Of a stretch of DNA of 64,000 bases, positions 27,620 to 37,609 are shown piece after piece (the first letter of the stretch is position 1; every line of letters starts with the position of its first letter). The stretch comes from Duganella alba (GTDB taxonomy: Bacteria > Pseudomonadota > Gammaproteobacteria > Burkholderiales > Burkholderiaceae_D): assembly GCF_009674495.1 (NCBI RefSeq), contig NZ_WKJN01000008.1:1-64000 (forward strand), given 5' to 3'. The position numbers and the translations under genes were made by a program. The notes below the pieces were generated by a model that ran no database searches, had not been told where the DNA came from, and was given only the letters and a program-made list of their open reading frames with translations.

Positions 27620-29161
27620 ATGAAGCTCAGTTTCAAACTCCCTCTTGCCTTTATTTCCGCTCTGCTGGTCGCGCTGGCGGCCGGGCTGGCGGGTATCTAC
27701 ACGCTCAACCATGTGGTGGTGGATTCCGGCAAAGCGGTGCAGGATAGTTTTGCGCGCGAGCGCGTCGTCGGTTACATCGCGGTCGCTTACAAGGTGGAGG
27801 TGCTGCACTGGAAAAATACGCTGCTGCGTGCCGCCGACCCGGCTGTGCAACAGCAGCAATGGAATGCTTACCTGGCGGCCGAGGCGGAAGTCGATGGCAA
27901 GGCGCGCGCCGTGTTGTCGCAACTGGATGGCGACGCGCGCCAGACCATGGCGCGCTTTGTAGAGCTGCATGCGCAGCAGCGGACGCGCTATGCCGCAGCC
28001 CGCGCCATGCTGACCGATGGCGCCGGTAGTGCGGTGGTTGCCGCTGCCGACGCTGCCGTGCGCGGCATTGATGCCGAGCCGGCCAGCTTGCTGGCCGAGG
28101 CTATCGGCCAGTTGACCGCATCCAGCGCCGCCATCACCGACGCTGCCACCGCCAGCGGCAAGCGCACGTTCAATCTGACGGCGGTGCTGATGCTGCTGGT
28201 GTCGGCCCTCGCGATCGGCGCCAGTCTGGCGTTGAGCCGGTCGATTATCCGCCCGTTGCACGGCGCCCTGGCGGTGGCGCAAGCTATTTCAAGCGGCGAT
28301 CTGAGCGGTGACAAGCCGGCGTCTCGGCGCGATGAGTTGGGGCAGATGCTCGGCGCGTTGGGCGAGATGACCGCCAGCCTGCACCGGATTGTGTCCGAAG
28401 TGCGCGGCGGCACGCAGGCGATCGTGACGGCGTCGGGACAAATCGAGGCCGGCAACGCCGACCTGTCCGCGCGTACCGAGCAGCAGGCCGGTGCGCTGGA
28501 AGAAACTGCGGCCTCGATGGAGGAGCTGACCGCCACGGTGCGCCAGAACGCCGACAATGCAAACCAGGCGCGCCAGTTGGCGGCCGGCGCGGCGGAAGTG
28601 GCGCAGCGCGGCGGCGAAGCGGTGGCGCAGGTGGTGGCCACCATGGCCGAGATCCGCCAGGCGGGACGTGAGATGGGCGCCATCATTGCGGCGATTGACG
28701 GCATCGCGTTCCAGACCAATATTTTGGCCTTGAATGCGGCGGTGGAGGCGGCGCGTGCGGGCGAGCAGGGCCGCGGCTTTGCCGTGGTGGCCGGCGAGGT
28801 GCGGACGCTGGCGCAACGCAGCCACGATGCGGCGCGGCAGATCAAGGTGCTGATCGAGGCGTCCGGCGCCCATGTGGAGCAGGGCGGGGCGCTGGTCGAC
28901 CGGGCCGGCGCCACGATGGGCGACGTGGTGGACAGTGTGCGCCGTGTCAGCGACATCATCGCGGAAATCAGTCATGCCAGCCAGGAGCAGCGGGCCGGCA
29001 TCGAGCAGGTCAATCAGGCCATCAGCGATATGGATCGCGTGACGCAGCAGAACGCGGCGCTGGTGGAGGAGTCCGCCGCGGCGGCCGGTGCGATGCGCGA
29101 GCAGGCGGTCGGCCTCGCGCGCCTGGTCGATGTGTTCCAGCTACAGCGCAAACATTCCTGA
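27620..29161 (+). CDS. Methyl-accepting chemotaxis protein
   Basis: A 513-residue receptor. A membrane helix at ~7-29, a periplasmic four-helix-type sensor (~30-180), a second helix at ~183-206, then HAMP and the signalling domain. The conserved hairpin tip reads [20 protein letters not shown], followed by [13 protein letters not shown]. Methylation-type Glu/Gln stretches flank it ([19 protein letters not shown]). It ends LQRKHS, with no CheR-binding pentapeptide, unlike the receptor at the window start. Ligand unknown. It has its own upstream region and lies in the tRNA-Glu-bounded segment. Confidence 0.95.
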   Translation: MKLSFKLPLAFISALLVALAAGLAGIYTLNHVVVDSGKAVQDSFARERVVGYIAVAYKVEVLHWKNTLLRAADPAVQQQQWNAYLAAEAEVDGKARAVLSQLDGDARQTMARFVELHAQQRTRYAAARAMLTDGAGSAVVAAADAAVRGIDAEPASLLAEAIGQLTASSAAITDAATASGKRTFNLTAVLMLLVSALAIGASLALSRSIIRPLHGALAVAQAISSGDLSGDKPASRRDELGQMLGALGEMTASLHRIVSEVRGGTQAIVTASGQIEAGNADLSARTEQQAGALEETAASMEELTATVRQNADNANQARQLAAGAAEVAQRGGEAVAQVVATMAEIRQAGREMGAIIAAIDGIAFQTNILALNAAVEAARAGEQGRGFAVVAGEVRTLAQRSHDAARQIKVLIEASGAHVEQGGALVDRAGATMGDVVDSVRRVSDIIAEISHASQEQRAGIEQVNQAISDMDRVTQQNAALVEESAAAAGAMREQAVGLARLVDVFQLQRKHS

Positions 29162-29170
29162 TTGCGCAGG

Positions 29171-29223
29171 CGTGACAAAGTACGCATTTTCTGCCCGGAC
29201 AAGCTGCTATTCTGGACAACATT
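29171..29223 (+). repeat. Intergenic element, copy B
   Basis: Begins CGTGACAAAGTACGCATTTT and contains TGCTATTCT then GGACAACATT. It is the second copy of the 26260 element, placed 10 bp after the chemoreceptor stop codon and about 105 bp before the next gene. Confidence 0.6.
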
Positions 29224-29329
29224 GCGAATGACTTGAATCCGATGTGTTGACTGCCTTTATTTTCTGTCGGCTTCGAGTGTGGCACTTGGCCTATGTGCTG
29301 CGCCCAACTGTTCTGATCGAATCCTGCCG

Positions 29330-30124
29330 ATGACATTCCATTCCTATTGCGTTATTGGACGCGTCCTTGTGGCGGGTTGTCTGTCCTTGCTCGCTGCCCG
29401 CAGCGCGCCGGCATTTGCCGCGCCGGAGTCGTTCGCGCTGATGGAGTATTTGTATGGCCGCACCGGCGAGGGGAAGGAAATTCCGCTTGGCTACCTGATG
29501 GTTTGCGTCAGGATGTCGGAGGCGGGGATCATGTTCAGCGTGGATATGCCGGACTCCGGCCAGATATTGCAGGTGGAAACTCCGGTCGACGACGATCACA
29601 ATGGCGTGGCGTCCTTCCACTTCGATGATGACGGATGGGGGAACGCCGGCCGGGGAACCTTTGAGCGGAAGGGGCAGAGCGGCAAGCTGTCGCTCGAACC
29701 AACCGGCGCCCGGCCGGACGCCAACAAAAATATCCGAAGAAACTACGGCGAATACGCCCTGTCCGAAGGCGCCTGCATTCATGGCGGCGAGGCAGTGAGG
29801 GCGGCGCTGCCGCCACCGACTGTGGTGTCCGTTCATTATCTGGTGCGCGAACGGGCTCCCGCGCATTTGGCCGAGACCGTGGCCTTGCCGGTCGAACGCG
29901 TTCTTTCCAGGCTGGCGCGGATTACGCGGCTGGCATCGGCCACCACCAATGGCGTCGTCGACGTGGAGATTCAATTCGAGGGCGAAACGACGGCGCGGGA
30001 TCTTGCAACCGTGCTCGCCGAAATTGACCAGGTCCATTTCGGCGAGAATGTACAGATCATTTCTCGTGCCGTGGAGCTGCGTCTGGCCCGCATACCGGGC
30101 TACAGCGAGGTGGGGAAGCTCTGA
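29330..30124 (+). CDS. Secreted protein with C-terminal RND-porter-like module
   Basis: A 264-residue protein read from ATG 29330, with a signal peptide ending near SAPAFA. Residues ~35-150 are not recognised. Residues ~170-250 (PAHLAETVALPVERVLSRLA, then TRLASATTNGVVDVEIQFEG) follow the pattern of the periplasmic porter subdomain of RND efflux pumps, where a similar string with LPIERALSG and a beta-strand ending in VEF is common. No membrane helices of a pump follow, so this is a free-standing module. The basis is pattern resemblance only; function is unknown. Confidence 0.5.
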   Translation: MTFHSYCVIGRVLVAGCLSLLAARSAPAFAAPESFALMEYLYGRTGEGKEIPLGYLMVCVRMSEAGIMFSVDMPDSGQILQVETPVDDDHNGVASFHFDDDGWGNAGRGTFERKGQSGKLSLEPTGARPDANKNIRRNYGEYALSEGACIHGGEAVRAALPPPTVVSVHYLVRERAPAHLAETVALPVERVLSRLARITRLASATTNGVVDVEIQFEGETTARDLATVLAEIDQVHFGENVQIISRAVELRLARIPGYSEVGKL

Positions 30125-30196
30125 TCGCGTCACGGCGGCAACGTTGCAGCGCTGCCAAGCTTGCTGTGATTTTCCTGCAAAAACAAGGGTTTGGTA

Positions 30197-30225
30197 TTGC
30201 GTTCGCGGAATTTGGCTGCTATGAT
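30197..30225 (+). promoter_or_regulatory. Sigma70 promoter of the second tRNA-Glu pair
   Basis: TTGCGT (30197-30202), a 17-bp spacer and TATGAT (30220-30225) lie 15 bp before tRNA-Glu copy 4. Confidence 0.7.
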
Positions 30226-30240
30226 TCGCGCCTTGGAAAT

Positions 30241-30316
30241 GTCCCCATCGTCTAGAGGCCTAGGACATCACCCTTTCACGGTGAGTACGGGGGTTCGAAT
30301 CCCCCTGGGGACGCCA
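30241..30316 (+). tRNA. tRNA-Glu (TTC), copy 4
   Basis: Identical over 76 nt to the three tRNA-Glu genes near 26 kb, with encoded CCA; no tRNA-Ala partner. Confidence 0.96.
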
Positions 30317-30352
30317 AACGACATTTTCAAACGGCCAGTACGGACAGTTTCT

Positions 30353-30428
30353 GTCCCCATCGTCTAGAGGCCTAGGACATCACCCTTTCACGGTGAGTAC
30401 GGGGGTTCGAATCCCCCTGGGGACGCCA
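30353..30428 (+). tRNA. tRNA-Glu (TTC), copy 5
   Basis: Fifth identical tRNA-Glu gene, 36 bp after copy 4, with encoded CCA and a terminator just downstream. Confidence 0.96.
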
Positions 30429-30434
30429 AATCAT

Positions 30435-30463
30435 GCAAAAAGCCGCCTTGAGCGGCTTTTTGC
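30435..30463. terminator. Bidirectional terminator between tRNA-Glu and the protease gene
   Basis: GCAAAAAGCCGC (30435-30446) is the exact inverted complement of GCGGCTTTTTGC (30452-30463) with a 5-base loop. It gives a T-run on both strands, so it can end the tRNA operon and the convergent protease operon. The core hairpin matches that at 26186. Confidence 0.85.
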
Positions 30464-30473
30464 ATTTCCGGCC

Positions 30474-32489
<2,016 letters not shown>

Positions 32490-32499
32490 GATGTTCCTT

Positions 32500-32802
32500 T
32501 CAAAGGGGATCGAACGGGCCGCCGTCGAACATGGACAGCGGCCGGTCCGGCTCTATCGTCAATTGGTGCGTGGGCGTGCCGGTGCTGCGGAAATGCTGGT
32601 CCAGCACGCGCGCCTTGTCCGGGCTGATTTCCACCACCGCCGTGTGCGGCCGGTCGCGCGGGCCGATCACATCGACCACGGCGATTTCGGGATCGGTGGA
32701 AGCCACCGCCAGGAAGTCGTTGAGCGGCGCGCCGCGCGCGGCGTGGACCAGAAAGCGCGCCTTGTCCGGCATGGCTTGCGTGGCGCTTGAGATTTCAGGC
32801 AT
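32500..32802 (-). CDS. Small protein resembling the prodomain of the adjacent protease
   Basis: A 100-residue cytosolic-looking protein. Its layout follows residues ~84-180 of the neighbouring protease: IAVVDVIGPR here against IDVVDKVGPR there, then AVVEISPDKARVLDQHF against VLVARMTEQKAAALHQQ, then LTIEPDRPL against LLVERDQHL. This beta-alpha-beta order fits subtilisin propeptides and I9-type inhibitors, which fold and inhibit the enzyme. A free-standing copy 10 bp upstream of the protease gene could act in trans as chaperone or inhibitor. The homology is read by eye. An AGGAGAAT ribosome site precedes the ATG. Confidence 0.6.
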   Translation of the reverse strand: MPEISSATQAMPDKARFLVHAARGAPLNDFLAVASTDPEIAVVDVIGPRDRPHTAVVEISPDKARVLDQHFRSTGTPTHQLTIEPDRPLSMFDGGPFDPL

Positions 32803-32826
32803 GAGGAATTCTCCTTAAAGCACAGC

Positions 32827-32856
32827 GCCCTCCGGCAGCGCAAACCGCCGGAGGGC
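32827..32856 (-). promoter_or_regulatory. Intra-operon hairpin between repeat protein and propeptide-like gene
   Basis: A perfect 10-bp stem (GCCCTCCGGC at 32827-32836, complement at 32847-32856) with a 10-base loop and no T-run on the transcribed strand. It may stabilise the upstream message or partly attenuate readthrough, so that the repeat protein is made in excess of the protease. Confidence 0.5.
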
Positions 32857-32895
32857 CGATAGGCGAACGCCCGCGTCCGGGCGCCGCCGCCGCGA

Positions 32896-33651
32896 TCAAT
32901 GCAGGGTTTGCTGGCCGTACAGCGCGGTGTTGCCTTGCTGTGCCGCCAGTTGCGCCAATTGCGCCAGCTGTGCCTGTTGTGCGTAGGCAGCCGTCACCGG
33001 GTCGACGCCGAACGGCAGCATGCCGCCCAGCTGGCCGGCGAAGCCGCCGATGGTGTTGCCCAAGCCGGCGTTACCGAAAGCGCTGCCAATCGCGCCGCCC
33101 AGCGGCTGGGCCACGCTCTTGATGATATTGCCGAACCAGCCTTGCGGCGCCAGGCCTTGTTGTTGCAGCTGTTGTAGCTGTTGGAGCTGGGCTTGCTGCG
33201 CATAGGCTTGCGTCACCGGATCGGCGGCAAACGGCAGCATGCCGCCCAGGTGGCCGGCGATGCCGCCGATGGTGTTGCCCAGGCCGGCGTTACCGAAGGC
33301 GCCGCCAATGGCGCCGCCCAGCGGCTGCGCCACGCTCTTGATGATGTTGCCGAACCAGCCTTGCGGCGCCAGTTGGGCCTGTTGGAGCAGTTGTTGTTGC
33401 TGTGCTTGCTGCGCATAGGCAGCGGTGACTGGGTCCACGCCAAACGGCAGCAGTCCGCCGCCAATGCCGCCGGCGGCCGAGCCGATCTGGCGGCCCAGGT
33501 TGGCATTGCCGAACAGGCCGCCGATCCCGCGACCGATCAGGCCGCCCAGCGGCGCGCCGATCAGACCGCCCAGGAAGCCTTGCGGGGCCAGGTCGCCGTA
33601 TTGTTGGGGCATCATTTGTGGTTGTCCATAGTATTGTTGAAACTCGTTCAT
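32896..33651 (-). CDS. Gly/Gln-rich triple-repeat protein of unknown function
   Basis: A 251-residue protein made of a short start (MNEFQQYYGQPQMMPQQYGD), three units of exactly 73 residues (21-93, 94-166, 167-239) and a 12-residue end. Each unit begins LAPQG, has a glycine-rich hydrophobic part with GxxxG spacing (GGAIGGAFGNAGLGNTIGG), reaches LPF then DPVT and AYAQQAQ, and closes in a Gln/Ala/Leu helix. Units 2 and 3 are nearly identical. ATG 33651 has a GGAG site. First gene of the protease cassette. The units resemble glycine-zipper membrane-active or self-assembling segments, and the protease could be their processing enzyme; both points are inference. Confidence 0.65.
   Translation of the reverse strand: MNEFQQYYGQPQMMPQQYGDLAPQGFLGGLIGAPLGGLIGRGIGGLFGNANLGRQIGSAAGGIGGGLLPFGVDPVTAAYAQQAQQQQLLQQAQLAPQGWFGNIIKSVAQPLGGAIGGAFGNAGLGNTIGGIAGHLGGMLPFAADPVTQAYAQQAQLQQLQQLQQQGLAPQGWFGNIIKSVAQPLGGAIGSAFGNAGLGNTIGGFAGQLGGMLPFGVDPVTAAYAQQAQLAQLAQLAAQQGNTALYGQQTLH
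32935..33591 (-). repeat. Three tandem 219-bp coding repeats
   Basis: Units lie at 33373-33591, 33154-33372 and 32935-33153 with no spacer and no length change. The second and third are close at DNA level, suggesting a recent duplication; the first has diverged in its hydrophobic half. Confidence 0.85.
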
Positions 33652-33806
33652 GACATCTCCTTGTTGTGGTTTCGGTTCGCAGCGGGCCGGTAGGCCGCGC
33701 TGGTACGATTGGACTGACAAGGCGCGCGCGAAGTTTTGGTATTCTTGGTGGCCGTCGCGCCTTAATCAGGTATCATCCAGCCCCGACTTTTCTGCCCGTA
33801 GACATC

Positions 33807-34937
33807 ATGAAATTCCGCCGCCTGGACCTGTTTTGCCGCGTTGTCGATAACTATGGCGACATCGGTATCTGCTGGCGCCTGGCCAAACAGCTGGTGCGCG
33901 AGCACGGCCTGGCCGTCACGCTGTACGTCGACGACCTCGCCAGCTTCAAGCGCATCTGCCCGGCGGTGGACGTGGCGGCCGAACGCCAGCAGGTGGACGG
34001 CGTCACCGTGCAGCACTGGCGCGACCAGGACGGCGTCTACACGCCGGCCGACGTGGCCGACATCGTGATCGAATTCTTCGCGGTCGATCTCCCGCCCGGC
34101 TATATCGACGCCATGGCGCAGTGCGCGCCGCGCCCGGTGTGGTTCAACCTGGAGGGGCTGACGGCGGAGGAGTGGGTGGAGGGCTGCCACCGCCTGTCGT
34201 CGATGCAGCCGCGCGGGCTGACCAAGCATTTCTTCTTCCCTGGCTTCACCGATAAAACCGGCGGCCTGCTGCGCGAGGCGGAGCTGGCGCAGCAGCGCCT
34301 GCAATTCGAGCCGGCCGCTTTCCTGCATCAGCTGGGGCTGACGCCGGCGGAGATCGCCGCCACCAAGGTATCGCTGTTCTGCTATCCGCACGCACCGGTG
34401 CCGGCCTTGTTTGACGCCTGGCAGCACGGCGACGCGCCGATCGCCTGCCTGGTGCCGGAAGGTGTGGCGGCCGACGCCGTACGCGCCTTCATTGGCGGCG
34501 ACGGCAGGGCAGGGACGGTGGCCACGCACGGCGCGCTGACGCTGCGCGTGCTGCCTTTCGTGCCGCAGCCGGATTACGACAAGCTGCTGTGGGCCTGCGA
34601 CCTGAACTTCGTGCGCGGCGAGGATTCCTTCGTGCGCGCGCAGTGGGCCGGCAAGCCCTTCATCTGGCACATCTACCCGCAGGACGAAAAACTGCACCAC
34701 AAGAAGCTGCGTGCCTTTTTGCAGCGTTACGCGGGGGAGTTGCCGCACCTGGCCGATTTCTCGCTGCGCTGGAACGGCGCCGACGATGGCGCAGCCGGCG
34801 ACTGGCGCGCGCTGTGGGCGGCGCTGGCGGCGGAAAGCGCCGCCGCGACCGCCCGTGCTGAGGCATGGCAACAACAGATGCTGGGGCACGGCGATTTGGC
34901 CGGCAATCTGCTGTCGTTTGCGGCCACGCTGAGATAG
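33807..34937 (+). CDS. earP: EarP, EF-P arginine rhamnosyltransferase
   Basis: A 376-residue glycosyltransferase that adds rhamnose from dTDP-rhamnose to Arg32 of elongation factor P, needed to relieve stalling at polyproline. The family start [20 protein letters not shown] is present; the Asp residues there and the later [20 protein letters not shown] nucleotide-binding segment are typical. ATG 33807 is the family start. It lies 124 bp before efp on the same strand, the usual arrangement of EarP-type bacteria. Confidence 0.95.
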   Translation: MKFRRLDLFCRVVDNYGDIGICWRLAKQLVREHGLAVTLYVDDLASFKRICPAVDVAAERQQVDGVTVQHWRDQDGVYTPADVADIVIEFFAVDLPPGYIDAMAQCAPRPVWFNLEGLTAEEWVEGCHRLSSMQPRGLTKHFFFPGFTDKTGGLLREAELAQQRLQFEPAAFLHQLGLTPAEIAATKVSLFCYPHAPVPALFDAWQHGDAPIACLVPEGVAADAVRAFIGGDGRAGTVATHGALTLRVLPFVPQPDYDKLLWACDLNFVRGEDSFVRAQWAGKPFIWHIYPQDEKLHHKKLRAFLQRYAGELPHLADFSLRWNGADDGAAGDWRALWAALAAESAAATARAEAWQQQMLGHGDLAGNLLSFAATLR

Positions 34938-35061
34938 GCGCTGCCGGAAAAACAATGTACAATGCCGGGTTAATCTCTATGACGCATTTTTTACCCGATC
35001 AAGCGTAAGCCTGCGTGGCGACGATGATCTTTACGCAACCACCTTATTAAGTAGAATCGCT

Positions 35062-35637
35062 ATGAAACCTGCAAAAGAAATTCGTGTTGGCAATATCATC
35101 ATGGTTGACAGTAAGCCATTCATCGTACTGCGCTCCGACGTCAACGGTTCGAGCCGCACGGGCTTCACCTACAAATGGAAGATGAAAAATCTTCTGACCA
35201 ACAGCCCACTGGAAAACGTCTTCCGTGGCGACGACAAGTTCGACGTCGTGGTTCTGGACAAGAAGCCAGTGACCTACTCGTACTTCGCCGACCCGCTGTA
35301 CGTGTTCATGGACGCTGACTACGAACAGTACGAAATCGAAGAAGAAAACCTGGGCGACGCGCTGAACTACCTGAAAGACGGCATGGAATGCGAAGCCGTG
35401 TTCTACGATGGCAAGGCAATCTCGGTGGAGCTGCCAACCACCATCCAGCGTCAGATCGTGTACTCGGAGCCTGCAGTCAAGGGCAACACTTCGGGCAACG
35501 TCCTGAAGGAAGCGCGTATCGAAAACGCCATCGAATCGAAACAATTCACCGTTCAAGTGCCACTGTTCGTGAGCCAGGACGACGTGATCGAGATCGACAC
35601 CCGCACCAACGAATACAAGAAAATCGTCCGTAACTAA
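35062..35637 (+). CDS. efp: Elongation factor P
   Basis: A 191-residue translation factor that binds between the P and E sites and helps form peptide bonds at consecutive prolines. The tip loop reads [10 protein letters not shown] with Arg32, the residue rhamnosylated by EarP; lysine-type EF-P has Lys at this place. Three beta-barrel domains of normal length follow. Base use is slightly more AT than neighbours, as in many highly expressed genes. A terminator follows. Confidence 0.97.
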   Translation: MKPAKEIRVGNIIMVDSKPFIVLRSDVNGSSRTGFTYKWKMKNLLTNSPLENVFRGDDKFDVVVLDKKPVTYSYFADPLYVFMDADYEQYEIEEENLGDALNYLKDGMECEAVFYDGKAISVELPTTIQRQIVYSEPAVKGNTSGNVLKEARIENAIESKQFTVQVPLFVSQDDVIEIDTRTNEYKKIVRN

Positions 35638-35656
35638 GTCGATTTCCTTTTAGAAA

Positions 35657-35688
35657 AGCACGCCCGCGCAAGCCGGCGTGCTTTTTTT
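35657..35688 (+). terminator. Terminator of efp
   Basis: AGCACGCC (35657-35664) pairs with GGCGTGCT (35675-35682), followed by seven T residues. Confidence 0.88.
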
Positions 35689-35697
35689 CGTTCAGCG

Positions 35698-37422
35698 TCA
35701 GGCGGTATAGGGCGTGTAGCTGACGCCGTTGGTCATCACGCCGACCAGCGCCGCCTGGTTTTCAGCGCTTTCCGCAAACGAGGCCAGCACCTGCGACTGG
35801 CTGCCGGGATTATGGTCGAGGATGTCCTTCCAGTAGGCGAAGCCCTTGTCATCGCCCGCGCGATGCAGCACGTTGTGGTACAGGCTGTCGACCAGCGCCG
35901 CGCTGCCGGGCGCCGCGCCATACAGTTTCTGGGCTTCCTGCGACTGTAAAAACCCCTTGGCGACCTGTTCCAGCGAAGCGCCGTTATCCATCTGCTTGAT
36001 CCAGTAGCCGAGGCCGGCCTGGTCCGGCGCCCGGTTGAACGCCGCCTGATAGATGCGGTAGGCCTGGCCGGCCACGCCGCTGATGTCCAGCGCCACCTCG
36101 ACATCGCTGAAGTGCAGGCGTTCGATGCCGGTCAAGGTGTCGGTGCCGTCGACGCCGGCTTTGTCCGCGACCGTCACCACGCCGTTGTCCTTGACGGTGA
36201 TGGTGTAGTTGCTGCGGTTGCCGTGGTAGATGGCGGTATCGAGGCCGGCGCCGCCGGTCAGGGTGTCGTTGCCGGCGGTGCTGGTCAGGCTCGGTTTGCC
36301 GAAATCGCTGCTGACCGTGGCCAGCAGGATGCGCGATTCATGCGTGTCTGCCGTGGTGCCCAGATAACTCAGCTTATGTCCATCGCTGCTGAGCGCGAAG
36401 GCGTTGATGGTATTGGCAGCCACCTGCATGATTGCGCCGCTGTTCAGATCTTTTAAATACAGGCCTGGTCCGCCGGCACTGGCGATGGATGCCGTAAAAG
36501 CCACATAGCGGCCGTCGGCCGAGATGGCGACGTCGCCAACGGACTGGATATCCCCATATTGCTGGCCGCTGCTGTTGACGGACGCGCGCACCACCTGGCC
36601 GGTCTGCAAATCCTTGCGGAAGACATCGACCAGGCCGTTGGTATCGTTGCTGACGAGATTGCTGGCGCTGCTGGCGTACACCACATAGCGGCCATCGTCC
36701 GACACCGCCAGATTGTGGCGGCCGTTGTCGCCCGATCCGCTGAGATAGCCATTGCCTTGCTGGCCGGCCGAGTTGGTGGTGACCAGCGTCAGGGCGCCGT
36801 TCAGCAGATTCTTGGCGTAGATTTGGCTACCATTGTTAAAGACAACGAGGTGACCGTCGGCGGAAAGTTCGGGGCTGTTGCTGCTTGCCGTCAATTGCGT
36901 GCCATTGCTGTTGGTCGAGGCATTGACCAGGCCGCCGGTCTGCAGGTTCCTGACGAAGATGTCTTGTACGCCGTTGCGGTCTGGCGTGCCGGTCAGATCC
37001 GTGGCGTCACTGGCGAAGGCGACGTAGCGACCATCACCGGAGAGGGCGACGTGGGTATTGACGCCGTTGTCCGGACGACCTGCCGGGTTCAGCGACACCG
37101 TGGTGCGCACGCCGTTGCTTATATTGGTTACCGCAGTGTCGACACGGTCCCCCTCAAGCAAGGTGTAGGCTGCTTGCTGGCCATCGTCGCTGACTTCGGG
37201 ATACCAACTGGCGCCATATTGCGACGTCTTGTGCGACACCTGGATGGTGGCGCCGGTTTGCAGATCGACCCGAAACAGGTCTTCGTCATAAAAGCGCGGA
37301 TCGTCGCGGCCGACATCCCAGCCGGTTGTGTAGAACACGTAATTGCCGTTGCCGGAAATGGTCGCGCCCACATCGTGTCCCCGAAGTTTGCCGGCGATGG
37401 TGGTAATGGTAATCAGAGACAT
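35698..37422 (-). CDS. Secreted PD40 beta-propeller / RTX-like / DUF4214 protein
   Basis: A 574-residue protein. Residues ~15-380 carry repeated PD40/TolB-like blades (SGDGRYVAFASDATDL, SDDGRYVVYASSASNL, SADGRYVAFTASIA). Residues ~385-460 have an RTX-like GNDTLTGGAGLDTAIY turn and DGTDTLTGIERLHFSD. Residues ~460-560 form a DUF4214 domain (AYRIYQAAFNRAPDQAGLGY). There is no N-terminal signal peptide; RTX-like motifs suggest export by a type I system, but no transporter genes are nearby. Role unknown. It is convergent with efp and divergent from the amidase across an AT-rich 187-bp gap. Confidence 0.78.
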   Translation of the reverse strand: MSLITITTIAGKLRGHDVGATISGNGNYVFYTTGWDVGRDDPRFYDEDLFRVDLQTGATIQVSHKTSQYGASWYPEVSDDGQQAAYTLLEGDRVDTAVTNISNGVRTTVSLNPAGRPDNGVNTHVALSGDGRYVAFASDATDLTGTPDRNGVQDIFVRNLQTGGLVNASTNSNGTQLTASSNSPELSADGHLVVFNNGSQIYAKNLLNGALTLVTTNSAGQQGNGYLSGSGDNGRHNLAVSDDGRYVVYASSASNLVSNDTNGLVDVFRKDLQTGQVVRASVNSSGQQYGDIQSVGDVAISADGRYVAFTASIASAGGPGLYLKDLNSGAIMQVAANTINAFALSSDGHKLSYLGTTADTHESRILLATVSSDFGKPSLTSTAGNDTLTGGAGLDTAIYHGNRSNYTITVKDNGVVTVADKAGVDGTDTLTGIERLHFSDVEVALDISGVAGQAYRIYQAAFNRAPDQAGLGYWIKQMDNGASLEQVAKGFLQSQEAQKLYGAAPGSAALVDSLYHNVLHRAGDDKGFAYWKDILDHNPGSQSQVLASFAESAENQAALVGVMTNGVSYTPYTA

Positions 37423-37609
37423 GATGGAGACGACGGGCGTCCATAGTTGCTAGAAGAATACATTATATATTTGCAATTGTCGTTCAGTTGAAAATATTTC
37501 TGGTTTTTCATTAATTTTTGTGGTGGAAGTGTTAACGCGCTGATATATTTATGCGACGCAACAAATGCGGCGGATTAGTGATCAAGGCAAAACCAACCAC
37601 GAGGATGGC
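37423..37609. promoter_or_regulatory. AT-rich divergent intergenic region
   Basis: The 187 bp between the PD40 gene and the amidase are much richer in A and T than the flanks. They include several poly-A/T tracts and TATATTT-like words. It must hold promoters for both genes, but no single good -35/-10 pair could be chosen by eye. Confidence 0.4.

Noticed and set aside
26175..30240. A classical integrative element at tRNA-Glu.
   Set aside because: No integrase, transposase, relaxase or phage gene is present, and the flanking repeats are complete tRNA genes, so only an insertion or duplication is proposed.
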